Below, piece by piece: positions 1 through 7,970 of a stretch of 64,000 nucleotides of DNA (its first letter is position 1; each line of letters opens with the position of its first letter). Origin of the DNA: Magnetococcales bacterium (GTDB lineage: Bacteria; Pseudomonadota; Magnetococcia; Magnetococcales; JADFWU01); NCBI GenBank assembly GCA_015234045.1, contig JADFWU010000013.1:16685-80684 (forward strand), in the 5' to 3' direction. Under the pieces are notes generated by a model that was given only the letters and a program-made list of their open reading frames with translations, made no database searches and was not told the origin of the DNA. The translations under genes were made by a program, and so were the position numbers.

Positions 1-1279
1 AGGCATCTTCATACCGATGCGCTTCATTCAACAGTTGTAGCTGAAACAGACGGAAATCGGTGTAACGGTAGTTATTGGGATAGCGTGCCAATCCCGCCGT
101 CAACTCATCCAGCATCCAGCCGGTATTTACGTCCATCTGTCGGGCCAGATCAATCTTATACAACTCAACCACTTCCCGATTGATCGTATAGGGAAACACC
201 TCAAGCAGACTATCCAGGATGGCGCGTGCTTTTCTATAGCGCCTATCCTGCTCGGCTTTTTTGGCATTGGCCCAGAAAAACCCTTCATCCACTTCCTGAC
301 CACTCAGGCTGATGGGCTCCTCATTCATGATAAAAACCGGTGTCAGGCGATTGAGCGGCAACGGATGACCGGCTTGAAGACTGCGTTTGCGATATTCGAT
401 AATATTTTCCGCCTCTTCCTGGCGGCCAATACTGTTCTTACCCCGCAATTCGACAATAAAGGTGCCCGCTTCAGGACTGCGATAGAAGTACACCTCCTGC
501 ACTTGAGAATGGATACCCAACTCCATTTCGACCCGTCCATCGGGAAAGGCATAAGCCAAAAGGTGGGCAGCCATACCCTTGGGCGTGATCTTCTCTGCAA
601 GGCCAGCCGGTTTAACCGGACGCCAGCCCGGATCTAACGAAGCACCCGGCCAGGTCAGACGAACCACACGGGCACCGAAATCCACCACAGCACCCATTCC
701 AGGCTGTGGTGCATCCTTGCCTTTTTTATCCATTCGCTGGTCCAGACCATCCACCCAACCGTTACCGGTATAGGAAATTACAACCAGCGTGGCATCTCGT
801 CCAGCCATGGCACGACCTTCCAACAACATGGTCGGCCCTTGTGCAGAAGGCTCAGGATACCGCTCAATTTCCAAACGATATAGACGGCTCTGATTTTTGG
901 TTTTCAAATGGGCCGGACGGTCATTTTTAACAAGATGACCTCGGAAATTAAGATAAGGCTCTTTCAGGGCGATGGTGAGGTGCAATCCCATCTGTGCGCC
1001 TGGGATCTCCTCCATCTTGAAACCACGAATAAATCGCGTACGATCAGGATTAAAATCTTCAAAGGGCAGCGCAAGCAGACCAGGAATCGTAACGCGCAAC
1101 ACAGTCGGACGAATCAGGGTCAGGCGCGGAGTCTCAAACCCTGGTGGCACGTGGAAGGAGAGCACCTCACGGCGGCCCTGCTCTTCGGAGCCATACTCCA
1201 GGGAGGTGAAAAACGCCAAAGCATTTGAACTGCTGGCAAGGAAGAGAAGTACCGCCAACAGAATGTGTCGCAGGAACAT
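1..1279 (-). CDS. Exported TPR-like protein, 3' end beyond the window
   Basis: An open frame runs from an ATG at 1279 to the left edge without a stop (426 codons visible). A strong GGAGG ribosome site lies just before the start. The first 22 residues are a typical signal peptide ending SSSNALA, so the protein is exported. Residues 23-300 are beta-rich and match nothing I recognise; an AMIN-like fold is possible. From about residue 320 the sequence becomes helical with TPR spacing (KAEQDRRYRKARAILDSLL), so a helical repeat region probably continues outside the window. It lies downstream of the sigma-54 activator on the same strand. A related arrangement, an exported TPR protein of unknown role, is found at 51.7-53.4 kb. 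Function unknown. Confidence 0.75.
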   Translation of the reverse strand, partial: MFLRHILLAVLLFLASSSNALAFFTSLEYGSEEQGRREVLSFHVPPGFETPRLTLIRPTVLRVTIPGLLALPFEDFNPDRTRFIRGFKMEEIPGAQMGLHLTIALKEPYLNFRGHLVKNDRPAHLKTKNQSRLYRLEIERYPEPSAQGPTMLLEGRAMAGRDATLVVISYTGNGWVDGLDQRMDKKGKDAPQPGMGAVVDFGARVVRLTWPGASLDPGWRPVKPAGLAEKITPKGMAAHLLAYAFPDGRVEMELGIHSQVQEVYFYRSPEAGTFIVELRGKNSIGRQEEAENIIEYRKRSLQAGHPLPLNRLTPVFIMNEEPISLSGQEVDEGFFWANAKKAEQDRRYRKARAILDSLLEVFPYTINREVVELYKIDLARQMDVNTGWMLDELTAGLARYPNNYRYTDFRLFQLQLLNEAHRYEDA

Positions 1280-1460
1280 CTCACCCCTCCGTGTGTCTCT
1301 GTCTGCGCCAAAGTATTTCACAGCCGTTTAAGAATAGCACAGAATGATCTTCAATTCTCCAACAGCCGTGCTATGCTTTTCGCTGTCCATTGAGGTAGAA
1401 CCGCACTGAGTATACGCCCCACCTCAACAGAAAATATGTGTGACAATCCTGGAACAAGGT

Positions 1461-2459
1461 TTACCGTTTTGAACGGAACTGATCCAGCCCTTTTTTCTTG
1501 ATCTTTTCAACCAGAGTGGTCCGATTAAGTTTCAACAACTGTGCCGCTTTATTCTTGTTCCAGTTAGTCCGATCAAGCGCGTTGAGAATCAGACGATTCT
1601 CAAACTCTTCCACATCCTTGTTAAAATCTGAGGAATCGACATTCTGATTCTTAACGGCAAATGCGGAAGCCGGAATCAGGTGATCACCGGGCGCGGTATG
1701 ATTCTTATTATCCAGAATCTTGGGCGGCAGATCCTCAACCACCACTTCCTCATCGGCGAGGATGGTCAAACGTTCGGTGAGATTTTCAAGCTCACGCACG
1801 TTACCAGGCCATTTATAGCGGCTGAAAATTTTCATAATTTCCACACCAACTTGAATGGGATCGCGCTCCTGGGTTTTAGCATATTTTGCAATAAAATGAT
1901 CAACCAACAGAGACAGATCACGCCCTCTGTCCCGCAATGGCGGTGCAATCAGAGGCACGACGTTGAGGCGGTAGAACAAGTCTTCACGAAACCGTCCTTC
2001 TTCCACCTCGGTTTCAAGATTTTTATGGGTTGCCGCGATGACACGCACGTCCACCTTGAATGATTTTACCGAACCAACCGGTTCAATCACCCGTTCTTGC
2101 AGTACACGCAACATCTTCACTTGCAGTTTTGGACTCATATCACCAATCTCGTCCAGAAACAGCGTACCACCGTTGGCCAGTTCAAACCGTCCGGGCCGCG
2201 TACTGGCCGCACCGGTAAAAGCACCGCGCACATGTCCGAACAGTTCCGACTCCAGAAGGTCTTCAGGAATCGCGCCACAGTTCACAGGAATGAGCGGCTT
2301 ATCCTTCCGTGGTGAAGCCTGGTGTATTGCACGGGCGATCAGCTCTTTACCTGTTCCACTTTCGCCATGTACCAGCACAGTGGAAGGGGTAGCGGCTACC
2401 CGCTTGATCATCTTGAAGAGTTTCTGCATACAGGCAGATTCGCCAATAATACCGTACAC
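1461..2459 (-). CDS. Sigma-54-dependent activator, FleQ/FlrA-like, without sensory domain
   Basis: A 332-residue bacterial enhancer-binding protein. It starts directly with the AAA+ domain: Walker A GESGTGKE near residue 34, the sigma-54 contact loop GAFTGA near 80, Walker [12 protein letters not shown] near 97, and arginine-finger region [11 protein letters not shown]. The C-terminal Fis-type helix-turn-helix contains [13 protein letters not shown], which resembles FleQ/FlrA flagellar regulators. There is no receiver or FleQ N-terminal domain. The frame is closed by a TGA about 45 bases upstream and contains no ATG, so the GTG at 2459 after GAGGGAG is the only plausible start. It would open sigma-54 promoters by ATP hydrolysis. 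A flagellar role is inferred from the HTH sequence and from fliJ/motE elsewhere in the window. Confidence 0.9.
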   Translation of the reverse strand: MYGIIGESACMQKLFKMIKRVAATPSTVLVHGESGTGKELIARAIHQASPRKDKPLIPVNCGAIPEDLLESELFGHVRGAFTGAASTRPGRFELANGGTLFLDEIGDMSPKLQVKMLRVLQERVIEPVGSVKSFKVDVRVIAATHKNLETEVEEGRFREDLFYRLNVVPLIAPPLRDRGRDLSLLVDHFIAKYAKTQERDPIQVGVEIMKIFSRYKWPGNVRELENLTERLTILADEEVVVEDLPPKILDNKNHTAPGDHLIPASAFAVKNQNVDSSDFNKDVEEFENRLILNALDRTNWNKNKAAQLLKLNRTTLVEKIKKKGLDQFRSKR

Positions 2460-2746
2460 GCGTTCTTCTCCCTCAGCTACAGCGGGGTAATATCCTAGTT
2501 TATAAAGAGGTTTTTTTCAATTTTGTCGAGGGAATATCAGAGTTTGATTCCGTCAAAAAACCAACACAAGATTACGGCAATTCCCTATGGATATGCAATG
2601 CGTTCATATCCAATTTTTCTGGAAAGCGAGCTTGGTTACTGAATCTCAAGGAAAAAAAATTTATCGTCGCTTCCCAGAGATCCTTTGGACACAATAATTG
2701 AATTGTTCAAACCGCCCCTTTTGCTGCACCGAGGAGTTTACATCAT
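2460..2746. other. Divergent intergenic region, AT-rich
   Basis: This 287-base stretch separates the divergent sigma-54 activator and prmB genes and must hold both promoters. It has several A/T tracts. No convincing -35/-10 pair, hairpin or small gene could be chosen with confidence. Confidence 0.4.
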
Positions 2747-3784
2747 ATGGGACACCATATCCCCAAAAAATCACAACAACCAAAAAAAAACGCGCTCCCG
2801 AGAGGTTCTCAGTCAAAAGGAAAACAACCAACAGGAAAAACGCAAGGCCGGACCAAACGGATTGATAATAAAAGAGTTACAACCAGACGGGTTGGTGATT
2901 TCATTCGTGCAACAGCCAAACGATTACGGCAAAACAAGGTGTGTTTGGAAAACGGCATGCAAACCCCACAATGGGAAGCGGAATATCTTATCGCGCATAT
3001 TCTGGACCTGCCTGTGGATAAACTTGACTATCACCGTCACAAGCCTGTGGACGCGCCTTCCGCCGCTCGGATTGAGACCCTCCTTGATTTGCGGATCAAC
3101 GAACACATACCCGCCGCTTACCTCACCAAAGAAGCATATTTCGCAGGCCACCGTTTCTTCGTGGATGAGCGTGTATTGATCCCACGGTCGCGCATCGAAA
3201 ACATCCTTGATGATGAGGATGGATTTCCCGGCCTGATGAACGGCAAACCCATCGAACATATTCTCGATCTGGCAACGGGAAGCGGTTGTCTGGCCATTTC
3301 ACTGGCCTTGGCGTTTCCCTCTGCCCGCGTGGTAGGTTCAGACATCTCTGAGGGTGCGTTGGCGGTAGCCAAAATCAATCGAAAAAAACACCACCTTGAA
3401 AAACGATTAACTCTGGTACACTCGAACCTGTTCCACTCTTTGGCGACAGAGTGTTACGATCTCATTGTGACCAATCCGCCCTATGTGCCCAATGCAGTAG
3501 TGGATAACTTGCCGCCGGAATATCGCAAGGAACCAGATCTGGCCCTGCGGGCTGGCGATGATGGACTCTCTCTGGTGACACCTCTGCTCAAGGCTGCGCC
3601 CGATCATCTCACACCCGGTGGATTACTGGTCTGCGAAGTGGGCGATGAACAGGAAGAGACCATGAAAGAACGCTGGCCCGACTTTCCTGGTTACTGGCTT
3701 CCATTTCATTTTGGTGCCAGCGGCGTATTTGCCATCCATCGGGAAACGCTACAAAACTGGGTAAATGATCACGAATTAGGATAA
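2747..3784 (+). CDS. prmB: 50S ribosomal protein L3 N5-glutamine methyltransferase PrmB
   Basis: SAM-dependent methyltransferase that modifies a glutamine of ribosomal protein L3. The helical N-terminal domain contains AYLTKEAYFAGHRFFVDERV, typical of PrmB. The SAM-binding loop is LDLATGSGCLAI (about residues 167-178). The catalytic glutamine-methylase motif NPPYV lies near residue 242 and is followed by the PrmB-type LPPEYRKEPDLALRAGDDG. Length is 345 residues against about 310 in E. coli; the excess is a lysine/glutamine-rich N-terminus of about 45 residues. The ATG at 2747 is supported by GAGGAG ten bases upstream, so the basic extension is probably translated. PrmC is the alternative, but the LPPEYR segment favours PrmB. 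Confidence 0.9.
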   Translation: MGHHIPKKSQQPKKNALPRGSQSKGKQPTGKTQGRTKRIDNKRVTTRRVGDFIRATAKRLRQNKVCLENGMQTPQWEAEYLIAHILDLPVDKLDYHRHKPVDAPSAARIETLLDLRINEHIPAAYLTKEAYFAGHRFFVDERVLIPRSRIENILDDEDGFPGLMNGKPIEHILDLATGSGCLAISLALAFPSARVVGSDISEGALAVAKINRKKHHLEKRLTLVHSNLFHSLATECYDLIVTNPPYVPNAVVDNLPPEYRKEPDLALRAGDDGLSLVTPLLKAAPDHLTPGGLLVCEVGDEQEETMKERWPDFPGYWLPFHFGASGVFAIHRETLQNWVNDHELG

Positions 3785-3833
3785 TATGTAGCAATGAGAT
3801 TTTCAGATAGACCAAGTAGATAAAAACGATAAC

Positions 3834-4021
3834 AGTGTCATTTCGATCCGAAATTTGACAATGAATCACAACCTGAGTGGAAGCCCTGGTGATGTTTTTG
3901 CGCCGCTTTTGATATGCGAAGCAGATCATCAGAGCAAAAATATCACCAGCAGATCATCAGAGCAAAAATATCACCAGGACTGGAACGACTGACTGTTCAA
4001 ATTTTAGACGAAATCACTATA
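3834..4021 (+). repeat. Inverted-repeat (MITE-like) element, family A, copy 1
   Basis: One of three copies of the same element (others at 26031-26193 and 27341-27511). The ends form imperfect terminal inverted repeats (GTCATTTCGATCC... against ...GACGAAATCACTATA). Inside is a hairpin with arms at 3882-3901 and 3962-3981. All copies share CACAACCTGAGTGGA and CAGATCATCAGAGCAAAAA. This copy carries an extra 28-base tandem duplication (3922-3949 and 3950-3977). No coding capacity is visible. It fills most of the gap between prmB and the diguanylate cyclase gene. Confidence 0.8.
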
Positions 4022-4079
4022 ATAAAAAGTACGCAGTTACCAATTGAACACACAGAACAATGACGACTACTAAAGCGTT

Positions 4080-4098
4080 TTCAACTGCGTAACGCCTA
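4080..4098. repeat. 19-base direct repeat, left copy
   Basis: TTCAACTGCGTAACGCCTA occurs here and again, identically, at 5735-5753. The two copies flank the diguanylate cyclase gene. A shorter form, GTAACGCCTAAT, follows the cyclophilin gene near 34308. Confidence 0.7.
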
Positions 4099-4130
4099 AT
4101 AAAAAACTTTGCCGAACAGACGAGCATGCC

Positions 4131-5576
4131 ATGAAAAAAGAACACCACCCGCTTCAAGTCGCACTGGACTATATCTCTGGCCATAAAAACATCAAACCGG
4201 ACCAGGCTCGCAAAGCGGTTCGCAATGCGATGTTCAAAGAGGCCCTTGGTCCAGGGCCTATGGATGCCTCTCTGGAACGCAGTTTAATCAATCTGCTGGA
4301 TAAAGGCGTGCGCGGCCTGGTCGCCTCCGACAAAAACCGTTCTGAAATCCTGGACCAACTGATTGGTGGACTCAGAAAAGGACGCGGACAGAAAGAGATC
4401 GCCTGGTTGGTTGAAGAACTGCGCCTGGTTGCCGGATGGTTGAGACGCCAATGCGATGAACAGAGTGATCTGCACCGCCGCCTGGAGCACACTCAAGAAG
4501 CATTGAGAACCGCACAGTCCACAGCCCTGGAAGTTCCACCGCCTGTACAGGAACCCAGCCCTGATACCGTTGAACTGCTCTCCAACACCTTGTCGGGCAT
4601 TGCGGCGCTATTGAACGCCATGTCCGTACTCGGCGCCTCCGATCCCTGGATGGTGGAAGAGAGTGAAAAACTGCTCGCCCAGATTCAGGAATCACTCTTT
4701 GACGACCTTGGCGCAAATCTGAACACCTTTGGTCAACGGGCTGAACGTGTTGGAAAAACATTGGCAGAAGAGCGTAAAAAAGAGCGGGAAGCCGTTGCTC
4801 TTCTGGTCAATGATCTCATGGAACGCCTACTCTCCCTGCGCCACTCTACCGGTGGTTTTTCCGACCGCATCAGCGGCTCCATTGATCGAATCAGAGGCAC
4901 CAACAAACTCACTGACCTTGAACAGGTGCGTACCACTCTGATTCGAGAAGCTGAAGGGATTCAGGAAGAGACCCAACTGGTGCGTAGCGAGCTTTCACGC
5001 GCACGTCAGGAGCTACATGATGCCCGCTCCAAGATGGATCAACTCTCCGAAGAACTCAACCAAGCCCGCAGTGAGAGCCTTACCGATGGATTGACCGGTG
5101 TCGCCAACCGCCGTGCGCTGGATAACTACCTTGAACGGGAAGTCGCCCGCAGCATCCGCAATCAGGAGCCACTGTCACTGGTTTTGATCGACCTGGACCA
5201 CTTCAAAAAAGTCAACGACAACTACGGACATCCTGTGGGCGACAAGGTGTTGCAGGTGGTCTCTGACCGGGTCAAACGCAGTCTACGCAAATCCGATTTT
5301 CTAGGCCGTTATGGCGGTGAAGAGTTTGTTCTGGTTCTACCGACAACCAACCTTGAAGATGCGGGCAGTTTTGCCGAAAAAATCCGTCTTGAAATCGCTG
5401 CATTGCGCTTTAAGACCGGTGCCCAAACTCTTCAGGTATCCGCCAGCTTTGGCGTTGGTTGCCTCACCAAGGAGATCAACTCTGTTGTCGCGCTGACCGA
5501 ATACGCCGATGAAGCGCTCTACGCAGCTAAAGAGGGCGGACGCAACCGCGTGGTTCTTGCTTCCAAAACACACTAA
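4131..5576 (+). CDS. Diguanylate cyclase with long coiled-coil N-terminus
   Basis: Makes cyclic di-GMP from two GTP. The C-terminal GGDEF domain (about residues 318-478) starts with DGLTGVANRRALDNYL and has an intact active site YGGEEF near residue 395. An RxxD product-inhibition site (RKSD) lies five residues before it, so feedback inhibition is expected. Residues 1-310 are soluble and mostly helical, with predicted coiled coil at 270-315 (SELSRARQELHDARSKMDQL), suitable for dimerisation; no transmembrane segment or known sensor domain is visible. ATG at 4131 is preceded by only a weak ribosome site. The gene stands alone, between a family A repeat element upstream and a different MITE-like repeat downstream. 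Confidence 0.9.
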   Translation: MKKEHHPLQVALDYISGHKNIKPDQARKAVRNAMFKEALGPGPMDASLERSLINLLDKGVRGLVASDKNRSEILDQLIGGLRKGRGQKEIAWLVEELRLVAGWLRRQCDEQSDLHRRLEHTQEALRTAQSTALEVPPPVQEPSPDTVELLSNTLSGIAALLNAMSVLGASDPWMVEESEKLLAQIQESLFDDLGANLNTFGQRAERVGKTLAEERKKEREAVALLVNDLMERLLSLRHSTGGFSDRISGSIDRIRGTNKLTDLEQVRTTLIREAEGIQEETQLVRSELSRARQELHDARSKMDQLSEELNQARSESLTDGLTGVANRRALDNYLEREVARSIRNQEPLSLVLIDLDHFKKVNDNYGHPVGDKVLQVVSDRVKRSLRKSDFLGRYGGEEFVLVLPTTNLEDAGSFAEKIRLEIAALRFKTGAQTLQVSASFGVGCLTKEINSVVALTEYADEALYAAKEGGRNRVVLASKTH

Positions 5577-5751
5577 ATTGACACACAAGAGATAACTGCC
5601 TTTAGACACACAATAAGAAAACAACATAGTTTCAATATGTTATACATGCAAGCTACACAATTGCCGGTTGAAACAGACATCAAAGCATGTACCCGTCATT
5701 CCCGCTTCTTAGAGAGTGACGGGTACAAAATTCATTCAACTGCGTAACGCC
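5577..5751. other. Intergenic region with a small hairpin
   Basis: Downstream of the cyclase gene. It contains ACCCGTCA...TGACGGGT (about 5690-5724), a palindrome of the common CGTCATTCCCG type. Part of it (tgacgggtacaaaa-cattcaa) recurs at about 45236 downstream of gyrB. It ends in the right copy of the 19-base direct repeat (5735-5753). No gene seen. Confidence 0.5.
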
Positions 5752-5895
5752 TAGGGCGTGTTGACATTCGCCAGATTTCGGTTCCTGGCAAGGCAAATCC
5801 AACGAAAAAGCGGAGCGTACTGGTAGTACGTGAGCATTTTGAGGCGGATTTAACGCCGCCAGAGGCCGAAAGATGGTGAATGTCAACAGGGCCTA
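5752..5895. repeat. MITE-like element, family B
   Basis: A 144-base element bounded by 18-base terminal inverted repeats, TAGGGCGTGTTGACATTC at the left and TAGGCCCTGTTGACATTC (reading inward) at the right, 16 of 18 matching. Internal small palindromes include CGTACTGGTAGTACG and GGCGGATTTAACGCC. It has no coding capacity. Only one copy lies in this window, so its repeat nature elsewhere in the genome is inferred from the terminal inverted repeats. Confidence 0.65.
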
Positions 5896-6102
5896 ATACA
5901 AATGAGACCATTCGGGCCTTGTCTGAAAGAGACGGATGGGATAGTGTGATCTGGTTAGGCAAGTGGGCGCTTAATCATTTGAATGGCCATCGTTCAAATA
6001 GATATTTATCATACATAAGAAATGGTGCTATCCTAAATTACTGGACCTCAATCCACGGCGTGTCATTGTGACATGCCGGCAGCTAGGCTATTGAAAGTCT
6101 GA
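5896..6102. other. Intergenic region upstream of hpnC
   Basis: About 200 bases between the MITE-like element and hpnC. A short open frame over 5880-6071 uses the element end as its start and has no family resemblance, so it is not called. The hpnCD promoter should lie here; no clear consensus was found. Confidence 0.35.
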
Positions 6103-6981
6103 ATGTTTTCAATCGGACCCATACCACCAAATTTGGTGAATGATTTCAATTACTGTCGTCAGGTAGTCCGCAGTCATGCGGAAAACTTTCCGGTGGGCTC
6201 TCGGCTGGCACCGCGCAGTATCCGTCCCTTTTTACATGCTGTTTATGCTTTCTCTCGCCGTGCCGATGATTTCGCAGATGCACCCGGTCGGCAGAATTTC
6301 GAAAAACTCATGCTGTTGGATGACTGGGGCAGACGGCTGGAAAATGCCCGCCTGGGCCATACGGATCACCCGATTTTCCGCGCTCTGGCGTTTACTTTCA
6401 GCAACACCCCGCTCTCCATCGAACACCTTCGCAATCTACTGATTGCCTTCCGCATGGATGTGACCAATAAGCGCTATGACACCTTGGAAGAGTTGGCGGA
6501 ATATTGCCAATACTCGGCCAACCCCATCGGGCGTATTGTGCTCTCGCTTGCCGAAGAAGAGACCCCAGAAAATCTCCACTGGGCTGATGCCATATGCACC
6601 GCCCTTCAGCTTACCAACCATCTTCAGGATCTCGGTGAAGATGTCTGGAAAGGACGGCCTCTCTATCTGCCACGGGAAGAGATGGAACGTTTTGGTGTCA
6701 GTGAGGAGATGATCCTTCAGCGCCGATACACTCCCACTATCGGCTCTCTGGTTATCAGTCTTGTTGAACAGACCCGTGAACTGTTTCTGGTAGGTGAACC
6801 GCTGCTCAAACATGTTCAATGGCCACTCAACCTTGAATTGGCCATCACCTGGGAAGCGGGCATGATCATCCTGGAGCGAATAGAAATGCTGGGCGGAAAC
6901 ACATTCCGAACCCGGCCACGTCTCACAGGCAGGGACAAAGCACACTGCTTCTGGAGAGCAATGGGACAGGTCAATCGATGA
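6103..6981 (+). CDS. hpnC: Squalene synthase HpnC (hydroxysqualene synthase)
   Basis: Trans-isoprenyl diphosphate synthase-type enzyme of the bacterial three-step squalene route; HpnC converts presqualene diphosphate to hydroxysqualene. 292 residues, usual for the family. The N-terminus NYCRQVVRSHAENFPVGSRL matches HpnC rather than HpnD. The first aspartate motif is RRADDFAD near residue 52 and the second is LQDLGEDV near 173, the sites that bind magnesium and diphosphate. The ATG at 6103 has only a weak ribosome site. Its stop overlaps the start of hpnD (ATGA), so the two are translationally coupled. No hpnE or squalene-hopene cyclase gene is found in the window. Confidence 0.88.
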   Translation: MFSIGPIPPNLVNDFNYCRQVVRSHAENFPVGSRLAPRSIRPFLHAVYAFSRRADDFADAPGRQNFEKLMLLDDWGRRLENARLGHTDHPIFRALAFTFSNTPLSIEHLRNLLIAFRMDVTNKRYDTLEELAEYCQYSANPIGRIVLSLAEEETPENLHWADAICTALQLTNHLQDLGEDVWKGRPLYLPREEMERFGVSEEMILQRRYTPTIGSLVISLVEQTRELFLVGEPLLKHVQWPLNLELAITWEAGMIILERIEMLGGNTFRTRPRLTGRDKAHCFWRAMGQVNR

Positions 6982-7871
6982 CATCGGCTGCCTACTGTCG
7001 CAAAAAGACACGTCAGTCTCGCTCATCGTTCTACTATCCCCTTCTGCTGGCCGCGCCAATCCGGCGCGATGCCCTGTTTGCCCTCTACGCCTTTTGCCGG
7101 GAAGTTGATGATCTGGTGGACGGCCCCATGGAATCCATACAGGCACAACAACAGCTTAATGGTTGGCGTAAAGAGATTCAGGACGCTTTTAACGGACAAC
7201 CCAACCATCCAGTAGGCCATGAGATCAATCGGGCGCAACAGCGCTTTAATCTGCCGCAATCACTGTTCAATGACATTCTTGACGGCATGGAGATGGATCT
7301 CAACAACCGGCGCTATCTCACTCTGAACGACCTTCAACACTATTGTCAGCGTGTTTCTGTGGCGGTTGGCCTGCTGGCCATGCGGATTTTTCTCGGACAT
7401 GGTGATGGTCACCCCATTCCAGATCTGATTCTCAAGCAAGGAGAGCGCTTTGCTCATCATCTGGGCATGGCGTTTCAATATACCAATATCCTGCGCGATG
7501 TGCCTGAAGATCTGAACATGGGACGGATCTATCTTCCAGGTGAAATGCTGTTTCAGGCAGGTGTTTCTGAAGAGCAACTGATCACTGGATCAGGCGGTGC
7601 GGGTGTGGCGATTGTAGCCAGCCAGATTGCCGCCTTGGCCCAGGATCATTATCAAAAAGCCGCTGAACTCATCACACCGGAATTACGACCTCGGCTGGTG
7701 CCTGCGGCCATGATGGCCGAGATTTATCAGACCTATTTGCACCGCATCCAACAGCACAATTTTGATGTATTTACCGACTCTATTCGATTTAGCAGAATGG
7801 AAAAGCTGGTGCGGATAATTCGGGTTTGGATTCGGGAAAAAAGGCTGATTTGGATGGCACGCAGGACGTGA
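6978..7871 (+). CDS. hpnD: Presqualene diphosphate synthase HpnD
   Basis: Condenses two farnesyl diphosphates to presqualene diphosphate, the substrate of the HpnC encoded just upstream. 297 residues. Sequence starts YCRKKTRQSRSSFYYPLLLA, with the typical HpnD SSFYY block. The aspartate-rich motifs are CREVDDLVD near residue 43 and NILRDVPEDL near 170. DMNRRYL-type helix (DLNNRRYLTLNDLQHYC) is present. It overlaps hpnC by four bases and is the last gene of the pair; a large stem-loop follows before convergent secA. Together the two enzymes supply squalene-type precursors for hopanoids. Confidence 0.9.
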   Translation: MTSAAYCRKKTRQSRSSFYYPLLLAAPIRRDALFALYAFCREVDDLVDGPMESIQAQQQLNGWRKEIQDAFNGQPNHPVGHEINRAQQRFNLPQSLFNDILDGMEMDLNNRRYLTLNDLQHYCQRVSVAVGLLAMRIFLGHGDGHPIPDLILKQGERFAHHLGMAFQYTNILRDVPEDLNMGRIYLPGEMLFQAGVSEEQLITGSGGAGVAIVASQIAALAQDHYQKAAELITPELRPRLVPAAMMAEIYQTYLHRIQQHNFDVFTDSIRFSRMEKLVRIIRVWIREKRLIWMARRT

Positions 7872-7902
7872 TCACTACAGTAAAGCAGACGCAAAGAACC
7901 AA

Positions 7903-7953
7903 CCCTGATTTTATCGGAAAGCAACTCAACGAGCCTTTCCAACAAAATCAGGG
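7903..7953. terminator. Stem-loop between convergent hpnD and secA
   Basis: CCCTGATTTT (7903-7912) pairs with AAAATCAGGG (7944-7953). An inner stem GGAAAG/CTTTCC lies between them. It sits between the two convergent stop codons, so it could end transcription from both sides. The T-runs are inside the stem rather than after it. Confidence 0.5.
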
Positions 7954-7970
7954 CGATCCATTTGATTCAA

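Noticed and set aside
3922-3977. Short CRISPR-like direct repeat in the prmB-cyclase gap
   Set aside because: There are only two 28-base units without a spacer; it is an internal duplication of the family A element.
5880-6071. 63-codon frame starting inside the family B element
   Set aside because: The start lies in the inverted repeat and the sequence matches no family.
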